DNA from: Chryseolinea serpens
Lineage (GTDB): Bacteria > Bacteroidota > Bacteroidia > Cytophagales > Cyclobacteriaceae
DNA: 64,000 bases
Assembly: GCF_900129725.1 (NCBI RefSeq)
Contig: NZ_FQWQ01000001.1
Location: 744,001 to 808,000 of the forward strand
Direction of reading: 5' to 3'
This document shows positions 8,076 to 17,354 of the stretch, piece after piece. The notes beneath the pieces were generated by a model. The model saw only the letters and a program-made list of their open reading frames with translations, searched no databases and was not told where the DNA came from. The position numbers were made by a program, and so were the translations under genes. Each line of letters begins with the position of its first letter. Position 1 is the first letter of the stretch.

Positions 8076-10604
8076 TTATTTTGCTTTTGTGGTCGACCGG
8101 GTTTTCGTCTTTACCTTCGGGCTTTCGGCTTTTTTCGGTTTGCCCATAGACACCAGGTTGGCAAAAAGTTTGTACGCACCCGCCACGCCTTCGGGAAGCT
8201 CGCGGAAGAAAGACAAACCGGTGTAGACATAATATCCTTCACCATAGGGCGCCACCAACAGGCTGGCGTCTTTCGGTGTCTCGTTCTTGTCGTTCATGGA
8301 CAAGATCGCTTCGAATTTCTCGTCCCACTTGTTGGGAAAGTAAAGGCCTCGCTCCTGCACCCAGCCCTCGAAGTCGCGGTCTGTTATTTTATTAGGCGTG
8401 TTCAGCACGGGATGTTCCGGTTTGAGGAAGCGTACGGTGGCGTCTTCTTCCGTCACGCGGTCGCGCGAAAGCGTGATGGGGTAAGGCGCGAACTTCTCGG
8501 TTTCCAACTCGTTGTTCACGTTGTATTGCACCACCAGCGTGCCGCCTTGTTTCACATAGTCGAGCAATGCCGGCATGAAGAACGGTGCCCGTGTATTGGT
8601 GTTCAGGATGCGAACCCCCAGCACCACGGCATCTGCCCGCTTCAAGTTTTCGGCCGTGATCTCTTCGTTCTTCATTTCCCACACATTGTAACCCATCGTG
8701 CGCAAGCCCGCCGGCACATCGTCGCCCGCACCGCGAATGTAGGCGATGGTGTGGCCTTCTTTTTTCAAGTTGATACGCACCAACTTGGCCTGGGCCTTGG
8801 GCAACAAGGTTTGGGTTGGAATATGATCATAGTTTATCGTCTGCAGCGCCTGGTCATAGACTTTGCCGTCGACTTCCGTCACGGCTTTCAGTGTAGAGGT
8901 GATTTCATTGCGCGACGGATATACCGTGAACGTTTTTTCATCCTCTTCGCCACGCGAGGCCAGTGTAAAGGCGATCATGGCCGGCTCGGCACGCCACCCG
9001 TCGGGAAGTTGCAATTTTACGTTTCCAGCGAGCGGCTTCTCGCTTGCCGATTTGATCTTTACCCGAACGTCGCGCGGCTGTTCGTCGCTAAACACGAGCA
9101 CGTTGTCGGTGAGGTTTACAAACACGGGGGGTACAATTTCAAACGGGCGGCTCAGTTCTCCCTTTACGGGATCGGTCCATTTATATTGGAGCGGCTTGGT
9201 TACGATCAGCGGCTGGCCCTCGACCGTGAGGTGAAAAGCAAAGTTTATCGCCGGATCGTTTTCCGGTTTGCCGATCAGGGCGGGATTGCTCACGGTGAAC
9301 AACCCGACGGTGTGCTCCTTTTGCAACCAATAGGGATCGCTATACCCCGTGCCGGTGGCCACTGCGTTGTTGCGCTTGAACACGACCGACGCATTGTTTC
9401 CCAACGGCTGGTTTAGGGTGGAATCGACCCCCAGCCCGGGGCTTTTGATGGCCGACAGGGTTATGGAAACGGGTGAACGGTTCACCAGTTCAAAGCTCGT
9501 CGCAACGTGCTGGCCGGGCGCCACCCAATATTGATCGGCCGTCACCTCGATGAACAGACCGGCGCAATCCACGATGAGCTGCTCTACTTCTGCCAGCTTT
9601 CGCTGCCGCCACACGCCGGGCTGCAACGCCGTGATGGCCTGGCGGATCTGCAGCAACCCCGGGATGCTGGCGTAGGGTTTCTCGATATCAAAATTTTTGA
9701 TGACGGCATCCACAAGCGGTTGTATCTTTTCGCCGCCTTTCAGCCGGCTCCACGTGGTGTTCACACCTTCGAAAATGTCTTTCTCCGCCCGCTCCCCTTT
9801 CATGTACTCGAGGAATTCCTGTTGCTGGCCGCGCATGCCTTTCGAACCGAAGCCCTGGCTCTTGTGCTGGCTCCTGCTCACTGCCGCGATCTCGGAATAG
9901 GACTCTCCCAACACCGGGCTAAAGCCGCCGACATTCAGCGTGACAATGCCCGGGGTGTTTTCATTAATACTTGTATTCCACCAGCGTCCGGTGTTGGTGT
10001 AGAGACGTTTCACCTGCCAGGTGCCGTATTCGGTGAGCTGCCCCTGAAACATGTCGGTCCGGGCGGCAGCGTCAAAGGCTTCCTGTGCGAGGATGGCCGA
10101 GGCCGTGTGATGACCATGGCCGGCACGTTCGTCGGGCGGAAAGCGGGTGATGATCACATCGGGTTGATATTGGCGAAACACTTTCACCACGTCGGAAAGC
10201 ACTTCATCTTTATTCCAGATGGCGAAGGTTTCGGTGGCCGACTTGGAGAAGCCAAAGTCGTTGGCGCGCGTAAAGAACTGGTGACCACCGTCGATGCGCC
10301 GGGCCGCCAGCAATTCCTGCGTGCGGATGAGCCCCAGCAGGTCGCGAATTTCGGGGCCGATCAGGTTTTGGCCACCATCGCCACGGGTCATGGACAGGTA
10401 GGCGGTCTCCACCTGGCGGTCGTTGGCCATATAGGTGATGATGCGTGTGTTTTCGTCGTCGGGATGGGCGGCTACGTAAAGCACGGAGCCCAGCACGTTC
10501 AGTTTTTTGAGTTCGGCTTTGATGTGCGCGGCATCCTTTGTGGACTGTTGTTGGGCAAAGGTTATTGCGGGGATAACAAAAAGGCAATAAAGAAACCTCC
10601 TCAT
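8076..10604 (-). CDS. PIG-L family (LmbE-like) deacetylase, long secreted form
   Basis: 842 aa from the ATG at 10604 (MRRFLYCLFVIPAITFAQ, signal peptide); the frame upstream to 10691 is not convincing. The metal-binding AHPDDE motif is at residues 46-51, with the family HTH-type ligand segment HGHHTAS further on. This zinc-dependent domain removes N-acetyl groups from sugars. It fills about the first 300 residues; the rest (NPALIGKPEN..., then a final domain with YVKQGGTLVVQYNVNN) is beta-rich and ends in a ThuA/GATase1-like segment. It leads a probable operon with a small membrane protein and an SSS symporter, suggesting it processes an acetylated glycan that is then imported. Confidence 0.9.
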   Translation of the reverse strand: MRRFLYCLFVIPAITFAQQQSTKDAAHIKAELKKLNVLGSVLYVAAHPDDENTRIITYMANDRQVETAYLSMTRGDGGQNLIGPEIRDLLGLIRTQELLAARRIDGGHQFFTRANDFGFSKSATETFAIWNKDEVLSDVVKVFRQYQPDVIITRFPPDERAGHGHHTASAILAQEAFDAAARTDMFQGQLTEYGTWQVKRLYTNTGRWWNTSINENTPGIVTLNVGGFSPVLGESYSEIAAVSRSQHKSQGFGSKGMRGQQQEFLEYMKGERAEKDIFEGVNTTWSRLKGGEKIQPLVDAVIKNFDIEKPYASIPGLLQIRQAITALQPGVWRQRKLAEVEQLIVDCAGLFIEVTADQYWVAPGQHVATSFELVNRSPVSITLSAIKSPGLGVDSTLNQPLGNNASVVFKRNNAVATGTGYSDPYWLQKEHTVGLFTVSNPALIGKPENDPAINFAFHLTVEGQPLIVTKPLQYKWTDPVKGELSRPFEIVPPVFVNLTDNVLVFSDEQPRDVRVKIKSASEKPLAGNVKLQLPDGWRAEPAMIAFTLASRGEEDEKTFTVYPSRNEITSTLKAVTEVDGKVYDQALQTINYDHIPTQTLLPKAQAKLVRINLKKEGHTIAYIRGAGDDVPAGLRTMGYNVWEMKNEEITAENLKRADAVVLGVRILNTNTRAPFFMPALLDYVKQGGTLVVQYNVNNELETEKFAPYPITLSRDRVTEEDATVRFLKPEHPVLNTPNKITDRDFEGWVQERGLYFPNKWDEKFEAILSMNDKNETPKDASLLVAPYGEGYYVYTGLSFFRELPEGVAGAYKLFANLVSMGKPKKAESPKVKTKTRSTTKAK

Positions 10605-10744
10605 GCGAGTGACTGTTGGTGGATGATGCGAATTAACAGAGAAAAATCGATTCGGCGTGCAGGGATTTATGTAACCTTCAGCCGGCCGCACAATGAGCGG
10701 TCAAAATCCGACGAATGACAGGATGGATATGACGAAGAACCGTT

Positions 10745-11218
10745 TCAGATCTTCCCGCGCTTTTCGCCGTTCACCAGGTAGGTGCCGTCTTCTTCAAAGC
10801 GGACCACGATACGGCTCAGACTCTTCTTGTCGTCGTCCTGGAAAAGAAGGGTGTATTCATAGGGGCTCACCCGGTCTTTGATGTCGTCGGTATAGCCCAA
10901 TTCCAGCTTTAATACGGTGGAGGTGTCGACTTTACGGGTGAGCATGATCTTTTCGTCATTCTTTACCACGCGTACGCGCACTTCGCCCGGTTTCAAGGTC
11001 AGCGCACGCACATTCAGGAATAAATATGGCAGCGGCCCCGAGGCTTGGGCCCGGGTCAGTTCCTTGTGGGTTTGTTCCATGTCGACCGTGTTCGGATCGG
11101 GCAACGGGCGCGTGCGGAACTCGAAATTGAGTTTGATCTCAAATTCCTCCTTGGGTTTGTAGGGCGCTTCTTCCTGCACAAAAAGGAAAAGCGCAAAAAG
11201 GAACGATGCAAATTTCAT
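10745..11218 (-). CDS. Secreted protein of unknown function
   Basis: 157 aa with a short signal sequence (MKFASFLFALFLFVQEE). The mature part is charged and beta-rich (KLNFEFRTRPLPD, GEVRVRVVKNDEKIM, YEYTLLFQDDDKKSLSRIVV), ending in VNGEKRGKI. No family is recognised and no catalytic motif is seen. Codon use matches the neighbours. It sits between the HExxH membrane protein (95 bases upstream) and the PIG-L gene, all on the minus strand. Confidence 0.72.
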   Translation of the reverse strand: MKFASFLFALFLFVQEEAPYKPKEEFEIKLNFEFRTRPLPDPNTVDMEQTHKELTRAQASGPLPYLFLNVRALTLKPGEVRVRVVKNDEKIMLTRKVDTSTVLKLELGYTDDIKDRVSPYEYTLLFQDDDKKSLSRIVVRFEEDGTYLVNGEKRGKI

Positions 11219-11313
11219 GTCGCCGTTGATGTTTAGCGAATGTAGTGATATTAACGCTCAGTGCCTAGCGCAACACCGGTTCCGGCACGCGAAATGCCTT
11301 GACCATTGCAAAG

Positions 11314-11841
11314 TTAACCTAATATGAGGGAGGGAATTCCCACGCCGATGGCAATGCCATAGAACAGGTCGGCCCACACCACGCGCAGCGCATTAAAAAT
11401 GTAGATCACCACCACGATGGGAAAGGAAAGGATCGCCAGCACATTACCCGACTTGGCGTGCACCTTGGCTTCCTCCCAAACATTTTGCGCGTCCTGGTTG
11501 GACGGAATGGCATTCATGCCAATGGAAACTCCCAGCCACATGAGCGCGAACGAGAGCGGGTGATCGATGTTGAAGTATTTGATGGGCAAATAGGCCGGCA
11601 AGCAAATGAGCAGGCAGAGAACGGTGTTCACAAAGAACGGACCCATCGAAACCAGGAAGGTGGTGAGGAAATCGCTGGTCTTCTCATGGATCACATACCC
11701 GGCAGGATTCCCTACGCGGAAATAGCAGACATCCAGCACGGCTACTTTTCTGAGCCTGCAAAAGAACATGTGTGCAAATTCATGCACGATAACACCTGGG
11801 AACGTGGCGAGGGAAATGAGTTGACCGGGAATGAAAAACAT
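11314..11841 (-). CDS. Membrane HExxH zinc metalloprotease-like protein
   Basis: 175 aa, four predicted membrane helices. The first carries VIVHEFAHMFFC, the HExxH zinc-binding motif of M50/DUF3267-type membrane zincins. A later N in MNAIPSNQDA may correspond to the second conserved site. It could act as an intramembrane or membrane-tethered protease, but the substrate is unknown. Its start is 5 bases after the stop of the zinc-ribbon/TPR membrane protein, so the two are almost surely co-transcribed. Confidence 0.78.
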   Translation of the reverse strand: MFFIPGQLISLATFPGVIVHEFAHMFFCRLRKVAVLDVCYFRVGNPAGYVIHEKTSDFLTTFLVSMGPFFVNTVLCLLICLPAYLPIKYFNIDHPLSFALMWLGVSIGMNAIPSNQDAQNVWEEAKVHAKSGNVLAILSFPIVVVIYIFNALRVVWADLFYGIAIGVGIPSLILG

Positions 11842-11846
11842 AGCGA

Positions 11847-12761
11847 TTAATTTTTAGCCCAACCGTTTGGGAATTTCTCTGAGAACTGTTTTGCCGTGAT
11901 GATGTCACCGGTCTCGATGCGATGATCCAGGCGATTGATATAGACCGCGAGTTCGTTTTGATTCGCACTGTCGGCGATGGCGAGCGCTTTGGTTCGATAG
12001 GCGATGTACCGATCCTTCAGGGAGTCGACTTTGGAGGTCGCATAAAGACAAGCATAGGCCGAAGCAACACCGGCCCACGACATGGCCTGCGTGGTGTCGT
12101 TCTGCAGGAAGCTTTTGGTATGCTGCAAGAAGAGACCATAATCTTTTGTGTCGAACGCGGCACCGATCTGTGCCTGGGTGATTAGCATAGAGACATTATA
12201 GTCAGCCGGCATAAACTCAAGACAAGCCTCCAGTTCCGGAAGCGCTTCTGCCGAATGGTCGTCCTGTAGAAACGTGACGCCACGGCAGAAGTGAACCAGG
12301 GGTTCAAAATCCTTTTGCTCGGGAACGTGCCGTGCCGCGGCCTCGAAACTCGCCAGCGCCGCTTTATAATCACCCACACCCATAGCCTTTCCTCCGGCCT
12401 GAATTTCTTTATAGCCTTCCACAAACCGCCAGTTGTAGACGGCAGAGAAAACCACCACGACAAGGATGCCGATAAAAAATGCCTTCACCCAGGTAGGAAA
12501 GGATTTCTCGTGAATGGCTTTTGTACATTCCGGGCACATGGGATATTGAGCCACCTTCTCCAGCGTGGTATCTCCAAAATCCTTGCTACAGTTGGAACAT
12601 ACGGTAGGATCAAATTCGTTGACCACCGTCCTGCCTTTCAGTTGGTCTTCGGTGAACGTGGTGTTGACGCAATTGTGACAATAAACAACATCATCAATAT
12701 GCAGGGATTCATTGACGGGAACATCCGTCCGGTTGCAGTGACTGCAGGTAACATGCCTCAT
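11847..12761 (-). CDS. Zinc-ribbon, single-pass membrane protein with TPR-like C-terminal region
   Basis: 304 aa from the ATG at 12761 (MRHVTCSHCNRTD). Residues 1-80 hold two CxxC pairs of a zinc ribbon (CSHC...CHNC) and two more (CSNC...CPEC). One membrane helix follows (AFFIGILVVVVFSAVYNW), then helical TPR-like repeats (MGVGDYKAALASFEAAARHVPE). The layout puts the zinc ribbons in the cytoplasm and the repeats in the periplasm, or the reverse. Operon context with the HExxH protein suggests it may present or regulate a protease substrate (inference). Confidence 0.75.
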   Translation of the reverse strand: MRHVTCSHCNRTDVPVNESLHIDDVVYCHNCVNTTFTEDQLKGRTVVNEFDPTVCSNCSKDFGDTTLEKVAQYPMCPECTKAIHEKSFPTWVKAFFIGILVVVVFSAVYNWRFVEGYKEIQAGGKAMGVGDYKAALASFEAAARHVPEQKDFEPLVHFCRGVTFLQDDHSAEALPELEACLEFMPADYNVSMLITQAQIGAAFDTKDYGLFLQHTKSFLQNDTTQAMSWAGVASAYACLYATSKVDSLKDRYIAYRTKALAIADSANQNELAVYINRLDHRIETGDIITAKQFSEKFPNGWAKN

Positions 12762-12963
12762 AGCGGAATAGGTAACGGGTGCTAAAGACGGCAAAAAAGT
12801 GGAAAGAATAAACCGCTGGTCATCAATTCTGGCCTTCGCAAAAACGATAACCGATTAGCGTCCTGATACCGAGCGGGTTAGGTAACTTCCCGAAGTGTTC
12901 GCCAACCGTAAAAACCAGGACTAAAAATTATCACTCGCTTATGGTCAAAATGACTTTTTGAAA

Positions 12964-12971
12964 TATCTTTG
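12964..12971 (+). promoter_or_regulatory. Candidate -7 box (TATCTTTG) for the DUF1080 gene
   Basis: TATCTTTG fits TAnnTTTG and lies 40 bases before the ATG at 13011. The -33 region at the expected distance is weak. Confidence 0.5.
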
Positions 12972-13010
12972 GTTCCCATTTAACCCTACGACCAAAACAC
13001 CCACACTCCC

Positions 13011-14867
13011 ATGCTGAAAAGAATTTTCCTCACGCCCTTGCTGCTTCTCGTGTTGCTGGAGATGGCGTCGGCACAAACTCAGTTTTACAAACTTACGCCC
13101 CTCCCCCTCAATGATCTGTCGGGATTTAAAACGCCCACCAAAAATTGGCAGATCGTGGGCGATGTTTCCGGAAGCTTCGACAGCCCGGCACTAAAATCAC
13201 AGAAAGGCACCGGAATACTCCTGAACGACTTCGACGAAAAAGCGCGTTTCAAACCCGAGACCAACCTGTTCACGGCTTTCGAACACGGTGATATCTATCT
13301 GTCGCTCGACTTTATGATGCCCAAAGGCTCCAATTCCGGGATCTACCTGCTGGGCCGCTACGAAATTCAACTCATGGACAGTTGGGGTGTGAAAATTCCC
13401 CACGTGCAGGATTGCGGAAGCATCTATGAACGCTGGGACGAAGCCCGCCCGGAAGGAAAAAAAGGCTACGAAGGCCACCCTGCCCGCACCAATGCCAGCC
13501 TGGCACCCGGTCTGTGGCAACATCTCGAGATAGAATTCAATCGTCCGCGTTTCGATGAAAAGAAAAAGAAGATCGCTCCTGCCCGCTTTGTGAAAGTGGT
13601 GTTGAATGGTATCGTCATCCACGAGAACATCATCGTCACCGGCCCCACGCGCGCTGCCGCTTTCCAGGACGAGGTGGCGAAAGGCCCACTGATGATCCAG
13701 GGCGACCACGGACCGGTAGCGTTTCGCAACATTCAATATGCGTTGCTGGATGATTTCAATATCAAGTTGAGCAATGTGCAGTACGAATATTACGAAGGCA
13801 ACTTCCAGGACTATACCCTCACACCCGACGCGCTCGTACGGAAAGGAACGGCCGAAGCCATCGACGCGAAGCTGGCCGACAATCCCAACAAACTCGGCCT
13901 CGTGTTCACCGGAACGCTCGACATCAAAGAGAAATCAGAATACCAATTTATCCTGCAGAAAGTAGGCAAGGCCAAGTTGACCCTCGATGGCGAAGTGATT
14001 GCGGCCGAGGAAGAATGGTTTGCCGATGCAAAGGCCACCCGAACCCTGGACGTGGGCAAACATACCCTTGTGCTGACCTATGTGAAAGGTTCTGCCTGGG
14101 GACCTGCCGGGGTGGGTGTCTTCATCGGAAAGACCAACGCACGCCCCCAGCCTCTTCACCTGCAAAGCTCACTGCCCGCCATACCGCCGACACCGCTTAT
14201 TAGCGTGAGCGCAGGATTGGAGCCGGAGTTGATCCGCTCTTTCATGTATTATAAAGGAAAAAAGAAAACCCACGTCATCTCCGTTGGCGACCTGGCCGGC
14301 GTTCACTATGCCTACAACCTGGACCAGGCCGCACTCTTGCAATGCTGGCGTGGCGATTTCCTGAACGTGACCGAGATGTGGTATGAACGCGGCGAGCCAC
14401 AAGTAGCCTCCCCGATGGGAGCCCCCGTGGTGTTGAGTGGAAAATGTCCGCTTGCCCTGGTTGCCGACAACAAAGCCGCGCTCCCCGATACGCTGAACGA
14501 CCGCAAAGACCTGATCTATAAAGGCTACCGCCTCGACGAAAAGCGGTATCCCAAATTCAAATATCAATATGGCAGCATCACTTTCGAAGACTCGTTTCAA
14601 CCCGACATCAACGGCCAGGGTCTCGCGCGCACGCTGACCGTGAGCCAGTTTCCGCAAGGCCAGACTGCCATCGTGCGGTTTGCAGAAGGAAGTCAGATCC
14701 GGGAAGTCTCCGACAATCTTTATGTGATCGACGAAGCGTATTACGTTCGCGTTCCGGCGATGGGAAAAACAAAACCATCGATCCGCGTCAATGGCAATAA
14801 AAAAGAATTGGTATTGGAATGGGGTGCACCCCTGTCAACTTCTTTAACCTATAGCCTGATATGGTAA
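13011..14867 (+). CDS. DUF1080 (3-keto-disaccharide hydrolase-like) and PA14-like domain protein
   Basis: 618 aa with a signal peptide (MLKRIFLTPLLLLVLLEMASA). Residues about 25-245 match DUF1080, a concanavalin-like sandwich found in glycan-processing enzymes (SGIYLLGRYEIQLMDSWG, CGSIYERW). Residues about 250-375 resemble PA14 (FTGTLDIKEKSEYQFIL, GKAKLTLDGE), a carbohydrate-binding fold. The C-terminal ~240 residues form another beta-rich domain without a name I can give. It is first in an operon with the propeller/cupredoxin gene 50 bases on; the pair is probably secreted and acts on plant-type sugars or polyols (inference). Confidence 0.85.
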   Translation: MLKRIFLTPLLLLVLLEMASAQTQFYKLTPLPLNDLSGFKTPTKNWQIVGDVSGSFDSPALKSQKGTGILLNDFDEKARFKPETNLFTAFEHGDIYLSLDFMMPKGSNSGIYLLGRYEIQLMDSWGVKIPHVQDCGSIYERWDEARPEGKKGYEGHPARTNASLAPGLWQHLEIEFNRPRFDEKKKKIAPARFVKVVLNGIVIHENIIVTGPTRAAAFQDEVAKGPLMIQGDHGPVAFRNIQYALLDDFNIKLSNVQYEYYEGNFQDYTLTPDALVRKGTAEAIDAKLADNPNKLGLVFTGTLDIKEKSEYQFILQKVGKAKLTLDGEVIAAEEEWFADAKATRTLDVGKHTLVLTYVKGSAWGPAGVGVFIGKTNARPQPLHLQSSLPAIPPTPLISVSAGLEPELIRSFMYYKGKKKTHVISVGDLAGVHYAYNLDQAALLQCWRGDFLNVTEMWYERGEPQVASPMGAPVVLSGKCPLALVADNKAALPDTLNDRKDLIYKGYRLDEKRYPKFKYQYGSITFEDSFQPDINGQGLARTLTVSQFPQGQTAIVRFAEGSQIREVSDNLYVIDEAYYVRVPAMGKTKPSIRVNGNKKELVLEWGAPLSTSLTYSLIW

Positions 14868-14917
14868 TGCTTCAAGAAAAATCCCATTCCAATCCATCAC
14901 ACAACGACTACTCCCCT

Positions 14918-16921
14918 ATGAAAATATTTGCAGGCTTATTCTTTCTCTCCCTGATCTTTCTTACATCCGGAAGCAACGCCCAAGCCACACGCCCCCAGGC
15001 CGAAGAAGACTACTATGCTCTGAAGACCATTTCCATCCCCGAAAATGTAAAATTGGAAGTTGGCGGTCTGGCTGTGTTACCCGACGGCCGTGTGGCCGTG
15101 AGCACGCGGCGGGGTGAGATCTGGATGATCGAAAATCCCTATGAAGGCGAACCCCGCTATTCGCGTTTTGCCTCGGGCATGCACGAGACGCTAGGATTGA
15201 ACTATCGCGACGGCGCTTTCTACTGCACACAACGCGGAGAACTCACCCGCATCACCGATACGGACAACGATGGTCGCGCGGACCTCTTTGAAACGCTCTA
15301 TAAATTTGATCTCAGCGGCAACTATCACGAATATGCCTATGGCCCTGTCTTCGACAAAAACGGGGACATGTTTGTCACTCTCAACGTGGCCTGGATCGGC
15401 TATGGCGAAGGTCTTGCGAAATGGCATGGATGGTTGTTGAAGATCAAGAAAGACGGCACTATGGAACCCATCGCTACGGGCCTCCGCTCCCCTGCCGGCA
15501 TCATAGTCAATTCTTCCAACGATATTTTCTATGCCGAAAATCAAGGCGACTGGGTTGGCTCCGGCCGGGTGACCCACCTGGAGAAGGGCGACTTTGCGGG
15601 AAACGCGGGTGGTCTGCGATGGACAAAAGAACCCGAATCGCCCGTGAAACTCACGCGCGAAGAGCTCGCCAAAGTTGACAATGGGCAGCCCATGTTCGAA
15701 GCAGCAAAAATCATCAAAGAGTTGAAGTTGCCTGCCGTTTGGTTCCCCCATACTTTAATGGGAATTTCTACTGCCGACATCCTGGAAGACACTACCCAGG
15801 GTGCGTTCGGCCCCTTTGCGGGGCAATATTTTGTGAGCGACCAGGGGCACTCCAAGATCATGCGCATGACGTTGGAAAAAGTGAACGGCAAATATCAAGG
15901 TGCCTGCTATCCTTTCCGCGAGGGTTTTGCATCGGGCCTCATCCGCCTCCGGTTTGGGTTGGACGGATCTGTTTTTGGGGGGATGACCAGCCGTGGTTGG
16001 AGCAGTACCGGTCCAGAGCTTTACGCTTTGCAACGCCTGGTCTGGACGGGAAAAGTGCCTTTTGAAATAAAAACGGTGCAGGCACGGCCCGACGGCTTCG
16101 AGCTTGAATTCACGTCGCCGGTGAACAAGGCAGTGGCTAAAGATGCGGCGCATTATGAATTCAATGGATTCACGTATCACTATCACCATCAATACGGTAG
16201 CGAGATCATCAACAATGAAAAGTGCACGCTGAAAGGCATCATTGTTTCCGAAGATGGCAAGAAAGTGCGCGTTGTGCTCGACAACTTGCGCGAGGGTTAC
16301 ATCCACGAGGTGAAGCTGACGGACTTCACGGGTGAAAACGGCTTGCCGTTGTTGCACAACACGGCATATTATACTTTGAATGCTATTCCAGCAGGCGAAA
16401 AAGTTGTGCTTACGGAAAGCCAGATGGTGCATGCCCACCACGCTATGGCTATGCCTGAAAAGACCACCGCTACCGCCGCTACCAAAGCTGTGACGCCGGC
16501 CAAAGCTACGGCCAAACGCCAGTTGAAGATGCCGGCAGATTGGAAACAACCTGACCAGGTGATTGCCATCGGCACCAAGCCAGGGTTGAAATTTGATATT
16601 ACGGAGTTGCAGGCGAAAGCGGGCAGTAAAATAAAGCTCGTTTTCAGCAACAATGATGACATGACGCACAACCTGGTGATTGTGGAGCCGGGGTCGGCGA
16701 AGGAAGTGGGTGATCAGGCGTTCAACTTAGGGTTGAAGGGGTCGCAAATGAGCTACATCCCTAACTCGGCGAAGGTGTTGTTTCATACCAACCTAATCCA
16801 GCCCGGAACTTCGGAGACAATTTATTTTACGGTGCCGGCGAAGCCTGGGGTGTACACTTATCTGTGTACCTATCCGGGGCATGCTATGATAATGCAGGGT
16901 ACTTTGAAAGTGACGAAGTAA
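14918..16921 (+). CDS. Sorbosone-dehydrogenase-like beta-propeller with C-terminal azurin-type copper domain
   Basis: 667 aa from the ATG at 14918 (MKIFAGLFFLSLIF, signal peptide); the frame back to 14861 overlaps the upstream gene. Residues about 35-400 are a six-bladed propeller of the L-sorbosone dehydrogenase/PQQ-like group (GGLAVLPDGRVAVSTRRGEIW, LRSPAGIIVNSSNDIFYAENQGDW). A linker of Ala, Thr and Lys leads to a cupredoxin. Copper ligands His584, Cys650, His655 and Met659 keep the azurin spacing (66, 5 and 4). The domain could carry electrons away from a propeller-catalysed oxidation. It is co-transcribed with the DUF1080 gene. Confidence 0.85.
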   Translation: MKIFAGLFFLSLIFLTSGSNAQATRPQAEEDYYALKTISIPENVKLEVGGLAVLPDGRVAVSTRRGEIWMIENPYEGEPRYSRFASGMHETLGLNYRDGAFYCTQRGELTRITDTDNDGRADLFETLYKFDLSGNYHEYAYGPVFDKNGDMFVTLNVAWIGYGEGLAKWHGWLLKIKKDGTMEPIATGLRSPAGIIVNSSNDIFYAENQGDWVGSGRVTHLEKGDFAGNAGGLRWTKEPESPVKLTREELAKVDNGQPMFEAAKIIKELKLPAVWFPHTLMGISTADILEDTTQGAFGPFAGQYFVSDQGHSKIMRMTLEKVNGKYQGACYPFREGFASGLIRLRFGLDGSVFGGMTSRGWSSTGPELYALQRLVWTGKVPFEIKTVQARPDGFELEFTSPVNKAVAKDAAHYEFNGFTYHYHHQYGSEIINNEKCTLKGIIVSEDGKKVRVVLDNLREGYIHEVKLTDFTGENGLPLLHNTAYYTLNAIPAGEKVVLTESQMVHAHHAMAMPEKTTATAATKAVTPAKATAKRQLKMPADWKQPDQVIAIGTKPGLKFDITELQAKAGSKIKLVFSNNDDMTHNLVIVEPGSAKEVGDQAFNLGLKGSQMSYIPNSAKVLFHTNLIQPGTSETIYFTVPAKPGVYTYLCTYPGHAMIMQGTLKVTK

Positions 16922-16940
16922 AAAATCATTTTGAACCGCT

Positions 16941-16970
16941 CTCCTTCGCTAAAGCTTCGGCGGGCAAGCC
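16941..16970 (+). repeat. Dispersed short repeat, copy 1 (TTCGCTAAAGCTTCGGCGGG)
   Basis: Core CCTTCGCTAAAGCTTCGGCG plus GGCAAGCC, 20 bases after the propeller/cupredoxin stop. The same sequence recurs at 43256-43282 and twice at 57266-57330, always just past gene ends. Confidence 0.75.
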
Positions 16971-17010
16971 CCTCCCTTTGGGTGAGCAAAAAAGGCCTTG
17001 CGGCTTGGGA

Positions 17011-17354
17011 CTATTTGTAAAAGGCTAGCATTTCTCGGAAGGCGGTGCGGAGTTTGCCTATGGAGATGTCTCTGTTGGCGATGAGAAGGATTTTCATGCG
17101 GGCGCGTTTTTCTGGAGCAATCCTGGATGGTGGATGCGGGCGCCTTCAACGATACCGATATACGGTTATTTTATATTTTTTGTGTCCAGCAGAGGTAACA
17201 GAACATTTTGCCGCGGATGCAATAGACGGGCATGCTTATTTCCAGGTCTCTCCACCTCCTCGTCTTGCGAGAAAATGATGTTACTCAGGGTATTGCAGTC
17301 AGCTTTTGTCGGGATCTTTTTTTGGAGGAAATATTCGCCGAGCGCGGAAACCAT
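17011..17354 (-). pseudogene. Frameshifted remnant of a DUF1801-like gene
   Basis: Three minus-strand frames join into one recognisable protein. The ATG at 17354 opens MVSALGEYFLQKKIPTK up to about 17260; a shift leads to RDLEISMPVYCIRGK and MFCYLCWTQK; another to PYIGIVEGARIHHPGLLQKN; a third to RARMKILLIANRDIS, ending EMLAFYK and a TAG at 17011-17013. The reassembled text follows the pattern I know from DUF1801 proteins (PVY, GK.FCYL, PYIG.VEG, HP.L, R.RMK). Three frame breaks in 350 bases mean it is no longer functional. It lies between the repeat at 16941 and a TPR gene. Confidence 0.65.

Noticed and set aside
7986-9416. 476-codon plus-strand open frame
   Set aside because: It is the complement of the PIG-L deacetylase and the 39-aa gene; product is His/Gly/Val/Phe-rich, as expected of a shadow frame in this GC range.
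9507-10718. 403-codon plus-strand open frame
   Set aside because: Antisense shadow of the 5' half of the PIG-L gene, no family match.
15755-16669. 304-codon minus-strand open frame
   Set aside because: Antisense to the propeller/cupredoxin gene, whose copper ligands fix the strand.
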